Position numbers and translations under genes: made by a program. Positions 10,036-19,065 of a stretch of DNA of 64,000 nucleotides are shown piece by piece. Under the pieces are notes generated by a model, which saw nothing but the letters and a program-made list of their open reading frames with translations, was not told where the DNA came from and ran no database searches. Numbering within the stretch: the first letter of the stretch is position 1; each line of letters opens with the position of its first letter. This DNA is from Candidatus Peregrinibacteria bacterium (lineage in GTDB: Bacteria > Patescibacteriota > Gracilibacteria > UBA1369 > LOWO2-01-FULL-3): positions 423,521 through 487,520 of the forward strand of contig JAPLYN010000005.1 in the NCBI GenBank assembly GCA_026395515.1. Reading direction: 5' to 3'.

Positions 10036-11835
10036 TTAGTCTCTGCTTTGTCTCTTTCTAGCATTTTCATCCAAGAATTTCTTTCTTAGACGAATGCTCT
10101 TTGGAGTAATTTCTACGTATTCATCTTCCTTAATGTATTCAATAGCCTTCTCCAAAGTCATTTCTACGATTGGAATCAAAGTCAAAGCTTCATCAGCTCC
10201 GGAAGAACGCATATTTGTAAGTTTCTTATTCTTCAAAGCATTTACCACTAAGTCTGATCCCTGGTTATGTTCACCAATAATCATTCCAGTATAAATTTCA
10301 GTAGCAGGTTTCACAAACAAACCTCCACGTTCCTGCAATTTCCATAGAGAGTAAGCCATAGTAGGACCTGTCTCACCAGAAATCATTGAACCAACTGTAC
10401 GCTTAGAAATCGTACCTTTATAAGGAGCAAAACGCTCAAAAGCATGATAAAAAACACCTTCACCACGAGTCATAATCATAAACATCGATCTAAATCCAAG
10501 CAGTCCACGAGTAGGAATTTCAAACTCCATAAAAGTAGTACCATTTTCAGACTTCATATTCTTCAATTCTCCTTTACGAGTAGAAAGAATTTCAATAACT
10601 TTACCAGCCATATCATCTGGCACATTAATAATTGCCATTTCCAACGGCTCTTCTTTCACTCCATCAACAGTTCTCATCAAAACTTCCGGCTGAGAAATCT
10701 GTAATTCAAATCCTTCACGACGCATACCTTCAATCAAAACCGCGATGTGCATTTCGCCTCTTCCTGACACTTTAATAGCATCACTGCCTGGAACATCTTC
10801 AATTTTCAAACCAACGTTTGTTTCAAGCTCTCTATTCAACCTATCGCGTATATGTCTGCTAGTAACAAATTTTCCTTCTCTACCAGCAAATGGTGAATCA
10901 TTAACCATAAATTCAATAGCCAAAGCAGGTGGATCAACCTTGATCGCCGCTAAAGGCTCAGCCTTATCATCAGTAGTAATTGTCTCACCTACATAAATAT
11001 CTGGCATACCAGCCAAAGCTACGATATCACCGGCACACACTTCCTCCGCTTCCACTCTTTGCACACCACGGTAAGTAAAAACTTTAGAAAGTCTTCCCTG
11101 CCTTCTTTCACCTTTAGCATTAATTATAGTCACAGTTTTATTCACAGAAATTTTACCTTCATTTACTCTACCGATAGCTAAACGACCGATAAAATTATCA
11201 TAAGCCAAAGTAACCGGCTGCATTCTAAAAGGTTTCTCCGTATCAGCATCAGCTTTTTTCACATTTTCCAAAACCCAATCCAATAAAGGAGTAATATCTT
11301 TTTTCTCATCAGTTAAATTTCTGATAGCTACACCATCTCTAGCAATTGTATAAATGTATGGGAAATCCAACTGTTCTGGAGTTGCCCCAAGCTTTGAGAA
11401 TAGATCAAAAGTAAGGTCAAGAACCTCATCTGGACGAGCCATTGGCTTATCAATTTTATTAATAACTACCAATACCTTAAGTCCAAGCTCCAAAGACTTT
11501 CTCAAAACGAATTTTGTCTGAGGCATAGGACCTTCGTAAGCATCAATCAAAAGCAAAGTAGCATCTACAGTTCGTAAAATACGTTCTACTTCAGATCCGA
11601 AATCGGCATGTCCAGGAGTATCAACGATATTGATTTTAGTATCCTTATAGAAGATAGCCGCATTTTTAGCGTAAATAGTAATACCTCTCTCCTTTTCTTG
11701 ATCATTACTATCCATCATACGCTCTTCTGTATGCTGATATGATTCAAAAATTCCACCTGCCTTCAACAAGGCATCCACCAAAGTAGTTTTTCCGTGATCT
11801 ACGTGCGCAATAATTGCAATGTTTCTGATATCCAT
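10036..11835 (-). CDS. typA: translational GTPase TypA/BipA
   Basis: AHVDHGKTTL, DTPGHADFGSEVERIL, NKIDKP; full-length TypA architecture. Confidence 0.96.
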   Translation of the reverse strand: MDIRNIAIIAHVDHGKTTLVDALLKAGGIFESYQHTEERMMDSNDQEKERGITIYAKNAAIFYKDTKINIVDTPGHADFGSEVERILRTVDATLLLIDAYEGPMPQTKFVLRKSLELGLKVLVVINKIDKPMARPDEVLDLTFDLFSKLGATPEQLDFPYIYTIARDGVAIRNLTDEKKDITPLLDWVLENVKKADADTEKPFRMQPVTLAYDNFIGRLAIGRVNEGKISVNKTVTIINAKGERRQGRLSKVFTYRGVQRVEAEEVCAGDIVALAGMPDIYVGETITTDDKAEPLAAIKVDPPALAIEFMVNDSPFAGREGKFVTSRHIRDRLNRELETNVGLKIEDVPGSDAIKVSGRGEMHIAVLIEGMRREGFELQISQPEVLMRTVDGVKEEPLEMAIINVPDDMAGKVIEILSTRKGELKNMKSENGTTFMEFEIPTRGLLGFRSMFMIMTRGEGVFYHAFERFAPYKGTISKRTVGSMISGETGPTMAYSLWKLQERGGLFVKPATEIYTGMIIGEHNQGSDLVVNALKNKKLTNMRSSGADEALTLIPIVEMTLEKAIEYIKEDEYVEITPKSIRLRKKFLDENARKRQSRD

Positions 11836-11985
11836 TTTTTGATTTAATTATGTCCCGAAGATTCTATACTAAAAAACCGATTTGGCAAATGTAAAATTTT
11901 AGATCTCCTTTTCTTTAAGACCTAAACCGGCTCTTGACAAAAAATGGCTTATGTTATAACCTGACACTCTTGTATTTTTAAACCA

Positions 11986-12612
11986 ATGCTTATGCGTAGC
12001 AAATGTTGGCTTGTAGCAAGCGTTATGACTATATTCATATATGCAGCCCCTGTAACTCACTCACAAGAGCTAAATACTACCAACACCTCTTCAGCGACTA
12101 CACCTGCTATAAACATGGAAAACTACTCTCCATGGCAAAGAGTTGAAATAAGCGACTACATCTCTCAAGAAGGCGATTATTTAACTGTTTATATCCCTAC
12201 TGGAACGGCTTATTTAGCTAACGATACTACTAAAATCTACGCCCAATTCCCCATTCTTTCAGGCCAACCAAGAAACGTTCACTATATCGGCCGTTACTAC
12301 TTTGCTGCGACTCCAGAACAAGAATGGGAAGTAAAGAGTATGGATACTAAAAAAGACCGTGTCACTTTCGGCAAAACTGGTAGATTCTTCCGTCTTTATG
12401 AAGATGGCAACTCTACTCCATATGGAATTCATGGCTATAAATACGCCGCAAAGCTCATAGAAGGAGGTAAAATTTATGCTAGCATGGGCTGCGTAATCGT
12501 TCCTGAAGAAGTGTTGGACATTATCGACGCCAGCTTCAAGGCCGACGTTAAAGACATGAAAGTAATCACAACAAGCGATATTCAGAAAATATCAAACTTC
12601 ATCGTAATCTAA
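11986..12612 (+). CDS. L,D-transpeptidase (YkuD domain), secreted
   Basis: Signal peptide; YGIHGYK...YASMGCVIVPEEVLDII catalytic pattern. Confidence 0.88.
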   Translation: MLMRSKCWLVASVMTIFIYAAPVTHSQELNTTNTSSATTPAINMENYSPWQRVEISDYISQEGDYLTVYIPTGTAYLANDTTKIYAQFPILSGQPRNVHYIGRYYFAATPEQEWEVKSMDTKKDRVTFGKTGRFFRLYEDGNSTPYGIHGYKYAAKLIEGGKIYASMGCVIVPEEVLDIIDASFKADVKDMKVITTSDIQKISNFIVI

Positions 12613-12615
12613 GGA

Positions 12616-13992
12616 TTACCAACCAAAAATCTTACCGACGTCTTCAGGATTCTCACGTTTACGTGCAATCTTGATTTCGCCATTCTGGGCAATCAATTTA
12701 GCAGGAGAAGAAAGCAAACAGTGATGTGAAGCCAAGGCATCTTGGTAAGCACCAGTGTCATAAACTGCTATATAAAGATCATCACAATCTTCAAAACAAG
12801 GCAAAGAAATATATCCTCCACCAGAAGTATACCTATCATCACTATCACAAGAAGAACCAGCCAACCAAACTTGCTGTAGTCTCTTAGCTCTTAAATGATT
12901 CACTGGAGTAACATGCCATTTCTGATGAATAGCCCAAGTATCCAATAGGTCATTCATGAAACTTCCATCAATCACATACCATTTCTTCTTATTTTTTTCG
13001 CTCACATCTTTCTGCGCCAATATCTTATATATAGTAATCTGAGCCGGTGCAGCCACATAGCTACCCCATTCCACAATAAGATTAGGATGTTTAAGTCCCA
13101 ACTTATCACATTCAGTCTTTGCTGTATTAACAATCTGACGAATTAAACTCTTACCAGTATAAAAATGCTTCTTTTTCTCAAAAGGAACTCCCGCACCGCC
13201 ACCAATATCTAAAGTATCAAGATTAGGATTCTTTTCTTTCATTTGTTGGAATAAAGCCAAAGCCCTTTCCAAAGGTTTCACAAATCCATCAATAGTCTCA
13301 ATCTGCTTTGAAATATGATAATGCAAAGTAGAAAGATTTCTGATTTTTCCAATCTTTAATAATTCAGATTCAGAAAATCCAAAACGATTGTATCTTTTAT
13401 CCCAGTGAGCTTTTACTTTAATTTCCAAATCCACTCTTATTCCAACTTCACCCTTAAATTTTTTCAATCTTTCTAATTCTAAATAATCTTCAATAATAGG
13501 AACAACAATCAAACCTTTTCCCCTCAACTCTTCAATCAAACTAATATACTTTTCAGTTTTAGGACCATTACAAATTACTCTGATCTTCGCATTGAATTTA
13601 TCTTGCTCAATCATTCTCTTCACCAAAAATAATTCATTCGCACTCGCTACATCCAAATTCGCACCCTCCGCAACTGCAGGCAACACAAACTCTTTTGTTT
13701 GATTAGCCTTCATTGCATAGTGATAATAAAAACGGCCTTTATAGCCAGAAATCTTTATATACGCATTAAATGTATCAATTAAGTCTCTTACACGGTTTTC
13801 CATCACAGTTGGGAAAACTATTTCTGTCGGAGTTCCATACTTCTTTATAATATCGTAAACATTGTATTGATAATTTCCTTCACGAACAATTAATTCATCA
13901 TCCACACCAATATCAAAATTCTGAGTGTTAAAATCCTCTAGCCCTAAACGCCAAAACTTTTTAAACCCATTCTTCTTACTTGTTTTTTTCAA
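12616..13992 (-). CDS. fold-III PLP-dependent Orn/DAP/Arg decarboxylase family protein
   Basis: FYYHYAMKANQTKE (PLP lysine region), NLDVASANEL, DIGGGAG, Cys-containing C-terminal domain. Confidence 0.85.
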   Translation of the reverse strand: MKKTSKKNGFKKFWRLGLEDFNTQNFDIGVDDELIVREGNYQYNVYDIIKKYGTPTEIVFPTVMENRVRDLIDTFNAYIKISGYKGRFYYHYAMKANQTKEFVLPAVAEGANLDVASANELFLVKRMIEQDKFNAKIRVICNGPKTEKYISLIEELRGKGLIVVPIIEDYLELERLKKFKGEVGIRVDLEIKVKAHWDKRYNRFGFSESELLKIGKIRNLSTLHYHISKQIETIDGFVKPLERALALFQQMKEKNPNLDTLDIGGGAGVPFEKKKHFYTGKSLIRQIVNTAKTECDKLGLKHPNLIVEWGSYVAAPAQITIYKILAQKDVSEKNKKKWYVIDGSFMNDLLDTWAIHQKWHVTPVNHLRAKRLQQVWLAGSSCDSDDRYTSGGGYISLPCFEDCDDLYIAVYDTGAYQDALASHHCLLSSPAKLIAQNGEIKIARKRENPEDVGKIFGW

Positions 13993-14134
13993 TGATGAAA
14001 GTGAGAAAATATTTTATACGAACATAATTTTTATACTCTATTTTCACATGCAATAAAGCCCATTTCTTGTAAAGCCCTTGCAATATTTCGGAAATATTTT
14101 CACAATACCGATCACATACTACTAAAAATAATTT

Positions 14135-14764
14135 ATGTGTTTCTCCGCAGCAGCAAGTTTTTCTTCAGGGATTGCCTTAAGTGGCGTCGGTACAGCAGCG
14201 CTAATTAAAAATAAAGAAAAGAGATCCATTCCTCTCGCAAGTATTCCATTATTTTTTGGAATTCAACAACTTTTCGAAGGATTTGTTTGGAGCAGTTTAG
14301 CAACATCACAATGTCACCAAGTTGCAGTGTATGGATTTTTAGCATTCGCTTTAGTATTTTGGCCATTCTATTCTCCACTCGCATTTTTTCTCGCTGAAAA
14401 AAATATTGTTCGCAAAAAAATTCTTTTGGGATTATTTGCATTAGGAACAATCGTTTCAATTTATTTTCTTGGAATAATGCTCACTCAACCAATATCTTCA
14501 GAAGTCACAAAGAACAGCATCCAGTACATATTAGATGCACCTCTAGTAGTTTTCTTCACCTTAATATACTTCATCGCTACTTGTGCCTCAGCAATTTTGT
14601 CTTCACATAAAAGATTAACTGTTTTCGGAATTTTTCTTACAATATCTCTAGCAATAGCTTTGTATTTTTATTTTATTACATTTACATCAGTCTGGTGTTT
14701 CTTCGCAGCAATTTTAAGTTTAATAATATTTTCACACATTAATGAAAGCTCTAAAAAAATATAG
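14135..14764 (+). CDS. polytopic membrane protein, DUF6629-like
   Basis: MCFSAAASFSSGIALSGVGTAAL...GIQQLFEGFVW; about six TM segments. Confidence 0.75.
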   Translation: MCFSAAASFSSGIALSGVGTAALIKNKEKRSIPLASIPLFFGIQQLFEGFVWSSLATSQCHQVAVYGFLAFALVFWPFYSPLAFFLAEKNIVRKKILLGLFALGTIVSIYFLGIMLTQPISSEVTKNSIQYILDAPLVVFFTLIYFIATCASAILSSHKRLTVFGIFLTISLAIALYFYFITFTSVWCFFAAILSLIIFSHINESSKKI

Positions 14765-15599
14765 AGGAATAAAATCTTTTACATCAACAGTTCTATTCGT
14801 TTCAATAATTATTTCAGGCTGTGGAAACATTGTTAATACAGAAAAAAACAAACCAACTGACAAAACTGCAACAACTCAAATTACAGATCAAAAACCTGTA
14901 ATAAAAGAAGTGCCAGCAGTAAAAACAGAACAACTTATAGTAGAACACGGACCACGCGACAAAAAAAATATTGCACTTACTTTTGATGCGGACATGACAC
15001 CCTCAATGCTAAAAAAACTTCAAACTAAAAAAGTTAAAACACTTTACGATAAAAGAATCACCGACACGTTGGAAGAAACTTCTACTCCAGCTACAATTTT
15101 CATCACAGGATTGTGGGCAGAAACTTATCCAGAAGAAACAAAAAACCTAAGCAAAAATCCACTTTTTGAAATTGCCAATCACTCTTTAACTCATGGAAGT
15201 TTCACAAAGGAATGCTACGGTTTAGGGCTAGTTCCAGATAAAAACAAAGAACTATCTGAAACACAAAAAATTCTCAAAGAACTTACAAATCTCACGCCAA
15301 AATATTTTCGCTTTCCTGGAGGTTGTTACAGAAAAGAAGATTTAAAAATAGTAGCGAATGAAGGACTTATTCCAGTTCAATGGGACGTAATTTCCGGCGA
15401 CGCATTTCAAAAAGACAGCAGCAAAATATCCAGCACAGTAATAAATAAAACTACAAACGGATCTATCATAGTAATGCATCTAAACGGTGCTCCAAACGCT
15501 CCAGGAACAGCAGAAGCTCTACCTTCAATCATCAAAGAACTAAAGAAAAAAGGTTATACTTTCGTCAAGATGTCCGAGCTATTAAGCGGTAATCGTTAA
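14742..15599 (+). CDS. polysaccharide deacetylase lipoprotein
   Basis: Lipobox ISGCGN; ALTFDADMT; ANHSLTHGSF; FRFPGGC; overlaps upstream CDS by 23 nt. Confidence 0.88.
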   Translation: MKALKKYRGIKSFTSTVLFVSIIISGCGNIVNTEKNKPTDKTATTQITDQKPVIKEVPAVKTEQLIVEHGPRDKKNIALTFDADMTPSMLKKLQTKKVKTLYDKRITDTLEETSTPATIFITGLWAETYPEETKNLSKNPLFEIANHSLTHGSFTKECYGLGLVPDKNKELSETQKILKELTNLTPKYFRFPGGCYRKEDLKIVANEGLIPVQWDVISGDAFQKDSSKISSTVINKTTNGSIIVMHLNGAPNAPGTAEALPSIIKELKKKGYTFVKMSELLSGNR

Positions 15600-16496
15600 G
15601 GCTTTTTTAGATTTCAAAAAGAAATAACCAATTGTTACAAATGTAGCTACAGGAGATGCCCATTGTGGAACTGCAACTCCAAAAGCATCAGTTAACATAA
15701 TCACACCCAAAAATAAAATGGAATACATCGCTCCATTTTTTAAATAAATATATTTTTTAACTCTATCAATATTACCAACAGTTAATTGTCTAACAACCAA
15801 AGCTCCCAAACCATTACCCAATAAAATCAATGGTACAGACAAGGTAAAAGCGAAAGCACCTAACACTCCATCAATAGAAAAAGTTGCATCGATAACTTCC
15901 AAATAAAGAATTTTACTAATGTCTGATAAATGTTTTTTTGTTAAACTTTTTTCACTCTCTTCAGCATTTTGTTTAAATCCATGTGTAATAAAAAATGCAG
16001 ATGATCCAACCACCGCGCCGAATGCCATCATTGGATTTTGCTTCAATGCAAACCAAACTATAACGGCCAAAACCACTGATACTGTAGCGAAAAACCACAC
16101 TCCGTTTTTAACAAAAAATTTTTCAAAACGTGGCAAACCAAAATGTTTTTCTTCCAAAAATAACCAATGCAAAAATAAAAATACTAAAAATATTCCACCA
16201 CCTGCCATTAAAATTGGTGCTGCCATTTCAATAGATTCTTTCACATGAGGATCATTACTAAACGTTGCAGTGAGTGCTTCGATAGGACCAAGTGAAGGAT
16301 TTACAGCCCAAATAATTAACCAAGGCAAAAGACCTCGTATCAAAAAAACGGCTATTAGAAGCCCCCAAACAAGAAACCATTTTCTAGCTTTTGGTTTCAT
16401 CGTAGAAAGTACTTCAGCATTTATCACTGCATTATCAATGCTAGAAATAACTTCAAAAACACAGAGGCCTAAAACAATTAAAATCATCGTCAACAT
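15582..16496 (-). CDS. DUF475/TerC-like integral membrane protein
   Basis: EVISSIDNAVINAEVL...EVIDATFSIDGVLGAFAFT. Confidence 0.88.
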   Translation of the reverse strand: MLTMILIVLGLCVFEVISSIDNAVINAEVLSTMKPKARKWFLVWGLLIAVFLIRGLLPWLIIWAVNPSLGPIEALTATFSNDPHVKESIEMAAPILMAGGGIFLVFLFLHWLFLEEKHFGLPRFEKFFVKNGVWFFATVSVVLAVIVWFALKQNPMMAFGAVVGSSAFFITHGFKQNAEESEKSLTKKHLSDISKILYLEVIDATFSIDGVLGAFAFTLSVPLILLGNGLGALVVRQLTVGNIDRVKKYIYLKNGAMYSILFLGVIMLTDAFGVAVPQWASPVATFVTIGYFFLKSKKALTITA

Positions 16497-16665
16497 ATTT
16501 TTTTTAAATAAAAAAATTTTCTAAATATTAATCCTAAAAAAAATAAAAATAAACCAAATAGAAATAATGGCTTAGGCAAAAGGAAATAATCATGTCGTAA
16601 ATTTTAAATAAAAAAATAAATAAAAAATTAAACTTCGAAATCATGCTTTGCACTGCGAGAAACAC

Positions 16666-16693
16666 TTGCAATTTAATTTAAAAAAATCATAAT
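16666..16693 (+). promoter_or_regulatory. putative promoter TTGCAA-N16-CATAAT for the Lys-rich sORF
   Basis: -35 16666-16671, -10 16688-16693, predicted TSS ~16700. Confidence 0.5.
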
Positions 16694-16719
16694 GAAAACA
16701 CTCATTAACCTCACTCCTA

Positions 16720-16806
16720 ATGGCTCCTAAAAAAGGAAAGAAAGTAGTAAAGAAAGCTAAGAAAGTACTTAAGAAAGTTAAGAAAGCAAAAAAAGGAAAG
16801 AAATAA
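16720..16806 (+). CDS. 28-aa lysine-rich small protein MAPKKGKKVVKKAKKVLKKVKKAKKGKK
   Basis: Short ATG-TAA ORF between a promoter-like element and a strong terminator; 16 of 28 residues are Lys, no acidic residues. Confidence 0.6.
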   Translation: MAPKKGKKVVKKAKKVLKKVKKAKKGKK

Positions 16807-16831
16807 ATTCCTTCTTCTTAGTTTTAAAAAG

Positions 16832-16856
16832 ACACTCGTAATTCGAGTGTTTTTTT
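16832..16856 (+). terminator. intrinsic terminator
   Basis: ACACTCG-taatt-CGAGTGT followed by TTTTTT. Confidence 0.85.
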
Positions 16857-16968
16857 GTGTCCAAATTAAAACCCGGCAACAAGTAAAATTAATCACCATT
16901 TTTTACATCTTGACTTAATCTGTTAAAAGTCCTAGATTTAAACCAATCTATTCATAACCAACAAAACC

Positions 16969-17187
16969 ATGGCAGTCGCAGCTTATGCACACAAAAACAG
17001 CAAAGGTCAGACTTATTACCTCCACTCAAAGAACGTAACACTTCGTGGTGGTCGTAAACAGGTTATTTACTACTTCGCTCGTGAAGTAAAACCAGGAGCA
17101 CTTGAGGCTCTTCCAGAGGGTAAGTCAGTTGTAGAAAACAAGAGAACTGGTCTTCCACTAGTAAAAGGTTCTGCAAAAAAGAAATAG
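16969..17187 (+). CDS. small conserved hypothetical protein (72 aa)
   Basis: MAVAAYAHKNSKGQTYYLHSKNVTLRGGRKQVIYYFAREVK...; own terminator downstream. Confidence 0.8.
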   Translation: MAVAAYAHKNSKGQTYYLHSKNVTLRGGRKQVIYYFAREVKPGALEALPEGKSVVENKRTGLPLVKGSAKKK

Positions 17188-17215
17188 TAATCAGAACAAA
17201 ATCTCAAATCAAAAG

Positions 17216-17243
17216 CACCTCGCCAAAAGCGGGGTGTTTTTTT
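17216..17243 (+). terminator. intrinsic terminator
   Basis: CACCTCGC-caaaa-GCGGGGTG + T7. Confidence 0.88.
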
Positions 17244-17286
17244 GTAAAAAATTAAGCTAAGATAAAAGCATCCTCACCCAAATTCT

Positions 17287-18498
17287 ATGAAAAAAAATAA
17301 TTTTCTCATAATTGGAACAAGTACTTTTTTGCTATTCTCAAATTTATCTTCAGCAAAAATTTTTACAGACATAAAAGAGAATGATAATCATTATATAGCT
17401 TCAAGATATCTTTCTGAGAAAGGCATCATTAACGGATATGGCGATGGTACTTTTAAACCGACCCAAGACATTACTCGCGCCGAATTATTAAAAATAATTT
17501 TTGAAGGAAATAAAACTCAAACATCCAATCCAAATACAAATTGTTTTCCAGATGTTGGATATCAAGAGTGGTACAGCAAATATATTTGCACAGCAAAAGA
17601 TTTAAAAATTATAAAAGGATACGATGACGGCAATTTCGAACCAAACAAAACATTAAACAAAGCAGAAGCTTTAAAAATTCTAGGAGAATTCTACAAATGG
17701 AATACCTCAGACAAAGAAAATCAGGCTTGGTACAGCAAATATATAGACTTCGGTAAAAATAAAAATCTATTGGAAAATAGTGATGTATTTGATCCTTCAG
17801 CAAACATGAGCCGTGGTGAAATATCAGAAACTCTTTATAGATTTTTAGCCAACACAGAATATAAATCAGAAAAATTTTCTGATGACATTGAAAATAAAAT
17901 TGCAATAAAAATAAATGCAGAAGATATTGCAAATGAAGACTCACCAAATACTGACAAAACTATTTCTCGTAACTTGCCTACTCCAGAAATAGTTCAACTA
18001 ACTCCTGGAGAGATAAAGGTAGTTTTCAGCTGGGAGATGCCAATAATTCCACCAGAACAAGAAAAAACAGAATTCAATTCCTACCTATTGGAACCAACTG
18101 ACGAAGAAATTTCCTATCAACATAAAATAGATAGCAAAGTTGATACTATTTTAGAAACCACAAATAATTCCGAAACGTATACTATTCGAAATATAAAATC
18201 TGACGCAACTGTAGACGGACAAATAAAAAATTACGTTTTCTTCGCCCAAGCTTTCAATGGAACAACAACTTTTGCCGATGCAAAAGTAAAAATAGATATT
18301 TTCGACAAAAACGGCTTAGTGAAGACAATTATTGCATATCAAAAAGACGAAAACACAATGCCGATTGGAAACAGAATTTGGAAAATATTCACACTAGATG
18401 AAAATTATGAATTGAAAATTTTTAATTCAATCGGATCCTGCGACCTCATGAATCAAAGTAGAAATTCTGGTGTCTGCCCTTATGGACTAATAGATTAA
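17287..18498 (+). CDS. S-layer homology (SLH) domain surface protein
   Basis: Signal peptide and three SLH-like repeats (FTDIKENDNHYIASRYLSEKGIINGYGDGTFKPTQDITRAELLKII, etc.). Confidence 0.9.
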   Translation: MKKNNFLIIGTSTFLLFSNLSSAKIFTDIKENDNHYIASRYLSEKGIINGYGDGTFKPTQDITRAELLKIIFEGNKTQTSNPNTNCFPDVGYQEWYSKYICTAKDLKIIKGYDDGNFEPNKTLNKAEALKILGEFYKWNTSDKENQAWYSKYIDFGKNKNLLENSDVFDPSANMSRGEISETLYRFLANTEYKSEKFSDDIENKIAIKINAEDIANEDSPNTDKTISRNLPTPEIVQLTPGEIKVVFSWEMPIIPPEQEKTEFNSYLLEPTDEEISYQHKIDSKVDTILETTNNSETYTIRNIKSDATVDGQIKNYVFFAQAFNGTTTFADAKVKIDIFDKNGLVKTIIAYQKDENTMPIGNRIWKIFTLDENYELKIFNSIGSCDLMNQSRNSGVCPYGLID

Positions 18499-18500
18499 AT

Positions 18501-19055
18501 CTATTCCACCCATTTAATAGAACATCCCATTGAGGGATGTTGAGGTTCAGAAACTTTTTCGCATTTTAAAATTGTATCAATAGCCTCTGAAAGTTCTTGT
18601 TTTGTGACTTTAGATTCATCCTTCCAGCTATCATCAATTCGGCCATGGTAAGCCAATTTCCGTTCATTATCATAAACAAAAATATCAGGTGTGCATTGAG
18701 CTTCATATTCACGAGAAACTTTTTGATCAATATCAATTAGATAAGGGAAATTCATCTTTCTTTCCGCAAATTCTTTTTGCATATTTTCAAAACTATCTTC
18801 TCCGTAATTAGAATTTGCAGCATTAGCATTAATTCCCACAAACTGAACTCCCAATGTTTTAAATTTTTCCTGCAAATTAATTAATCTCTGCCAAACAGCT
18901 TTCACATAAGGACAATGATTGCACATGAAAACAATCACTAAAACCCTAGCCTCTTTAAATCGATCTAAGGTGTAAATTTCATTATCTACACCTTTAAGTT
19001 CGAAGGTCTTAGCTGGCTCCCCCATGCTGATTTTTAACGATTCTAGCAGTGTCAT
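18501..19055 (-). CDS. thioredoxin/peroxiredoxin-like (AhpC/TSA-type) protein
   Basis: VLVIVFMCNHCPYVKAVWQRL...FPYLIDIDQKVSREYEAQCTPDIFVYD. Confidence 0.88.
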   Translation of the reverse strand: MTLLESLKISMGEPAKTFELKGVDNEIYTLDRFKEARVLVIVFMCNHCPYVKAVWQRLINLQEKFKTLGVQFVGINANAANSNYGEDSFENMQKEFAERKMNFPYLIDIDQKVSREYEAQCTPDIFVYDNERKLAYHGRIDDSWKDESKVTKQELSEAIDTILKCEKVSEPQHPSMGCSIKWVE

Positions 19056-19065
19056 ATTGTTTTAT

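Noticed and set aside
10036-11835. Several 66-86 aa + strand ORFs inside typA, and similar antisense ORFs inside secA, leuA, glnA, ftsH and others
   Set aside because: Antisense to strongly conserved genes, with no independent coding evidence.
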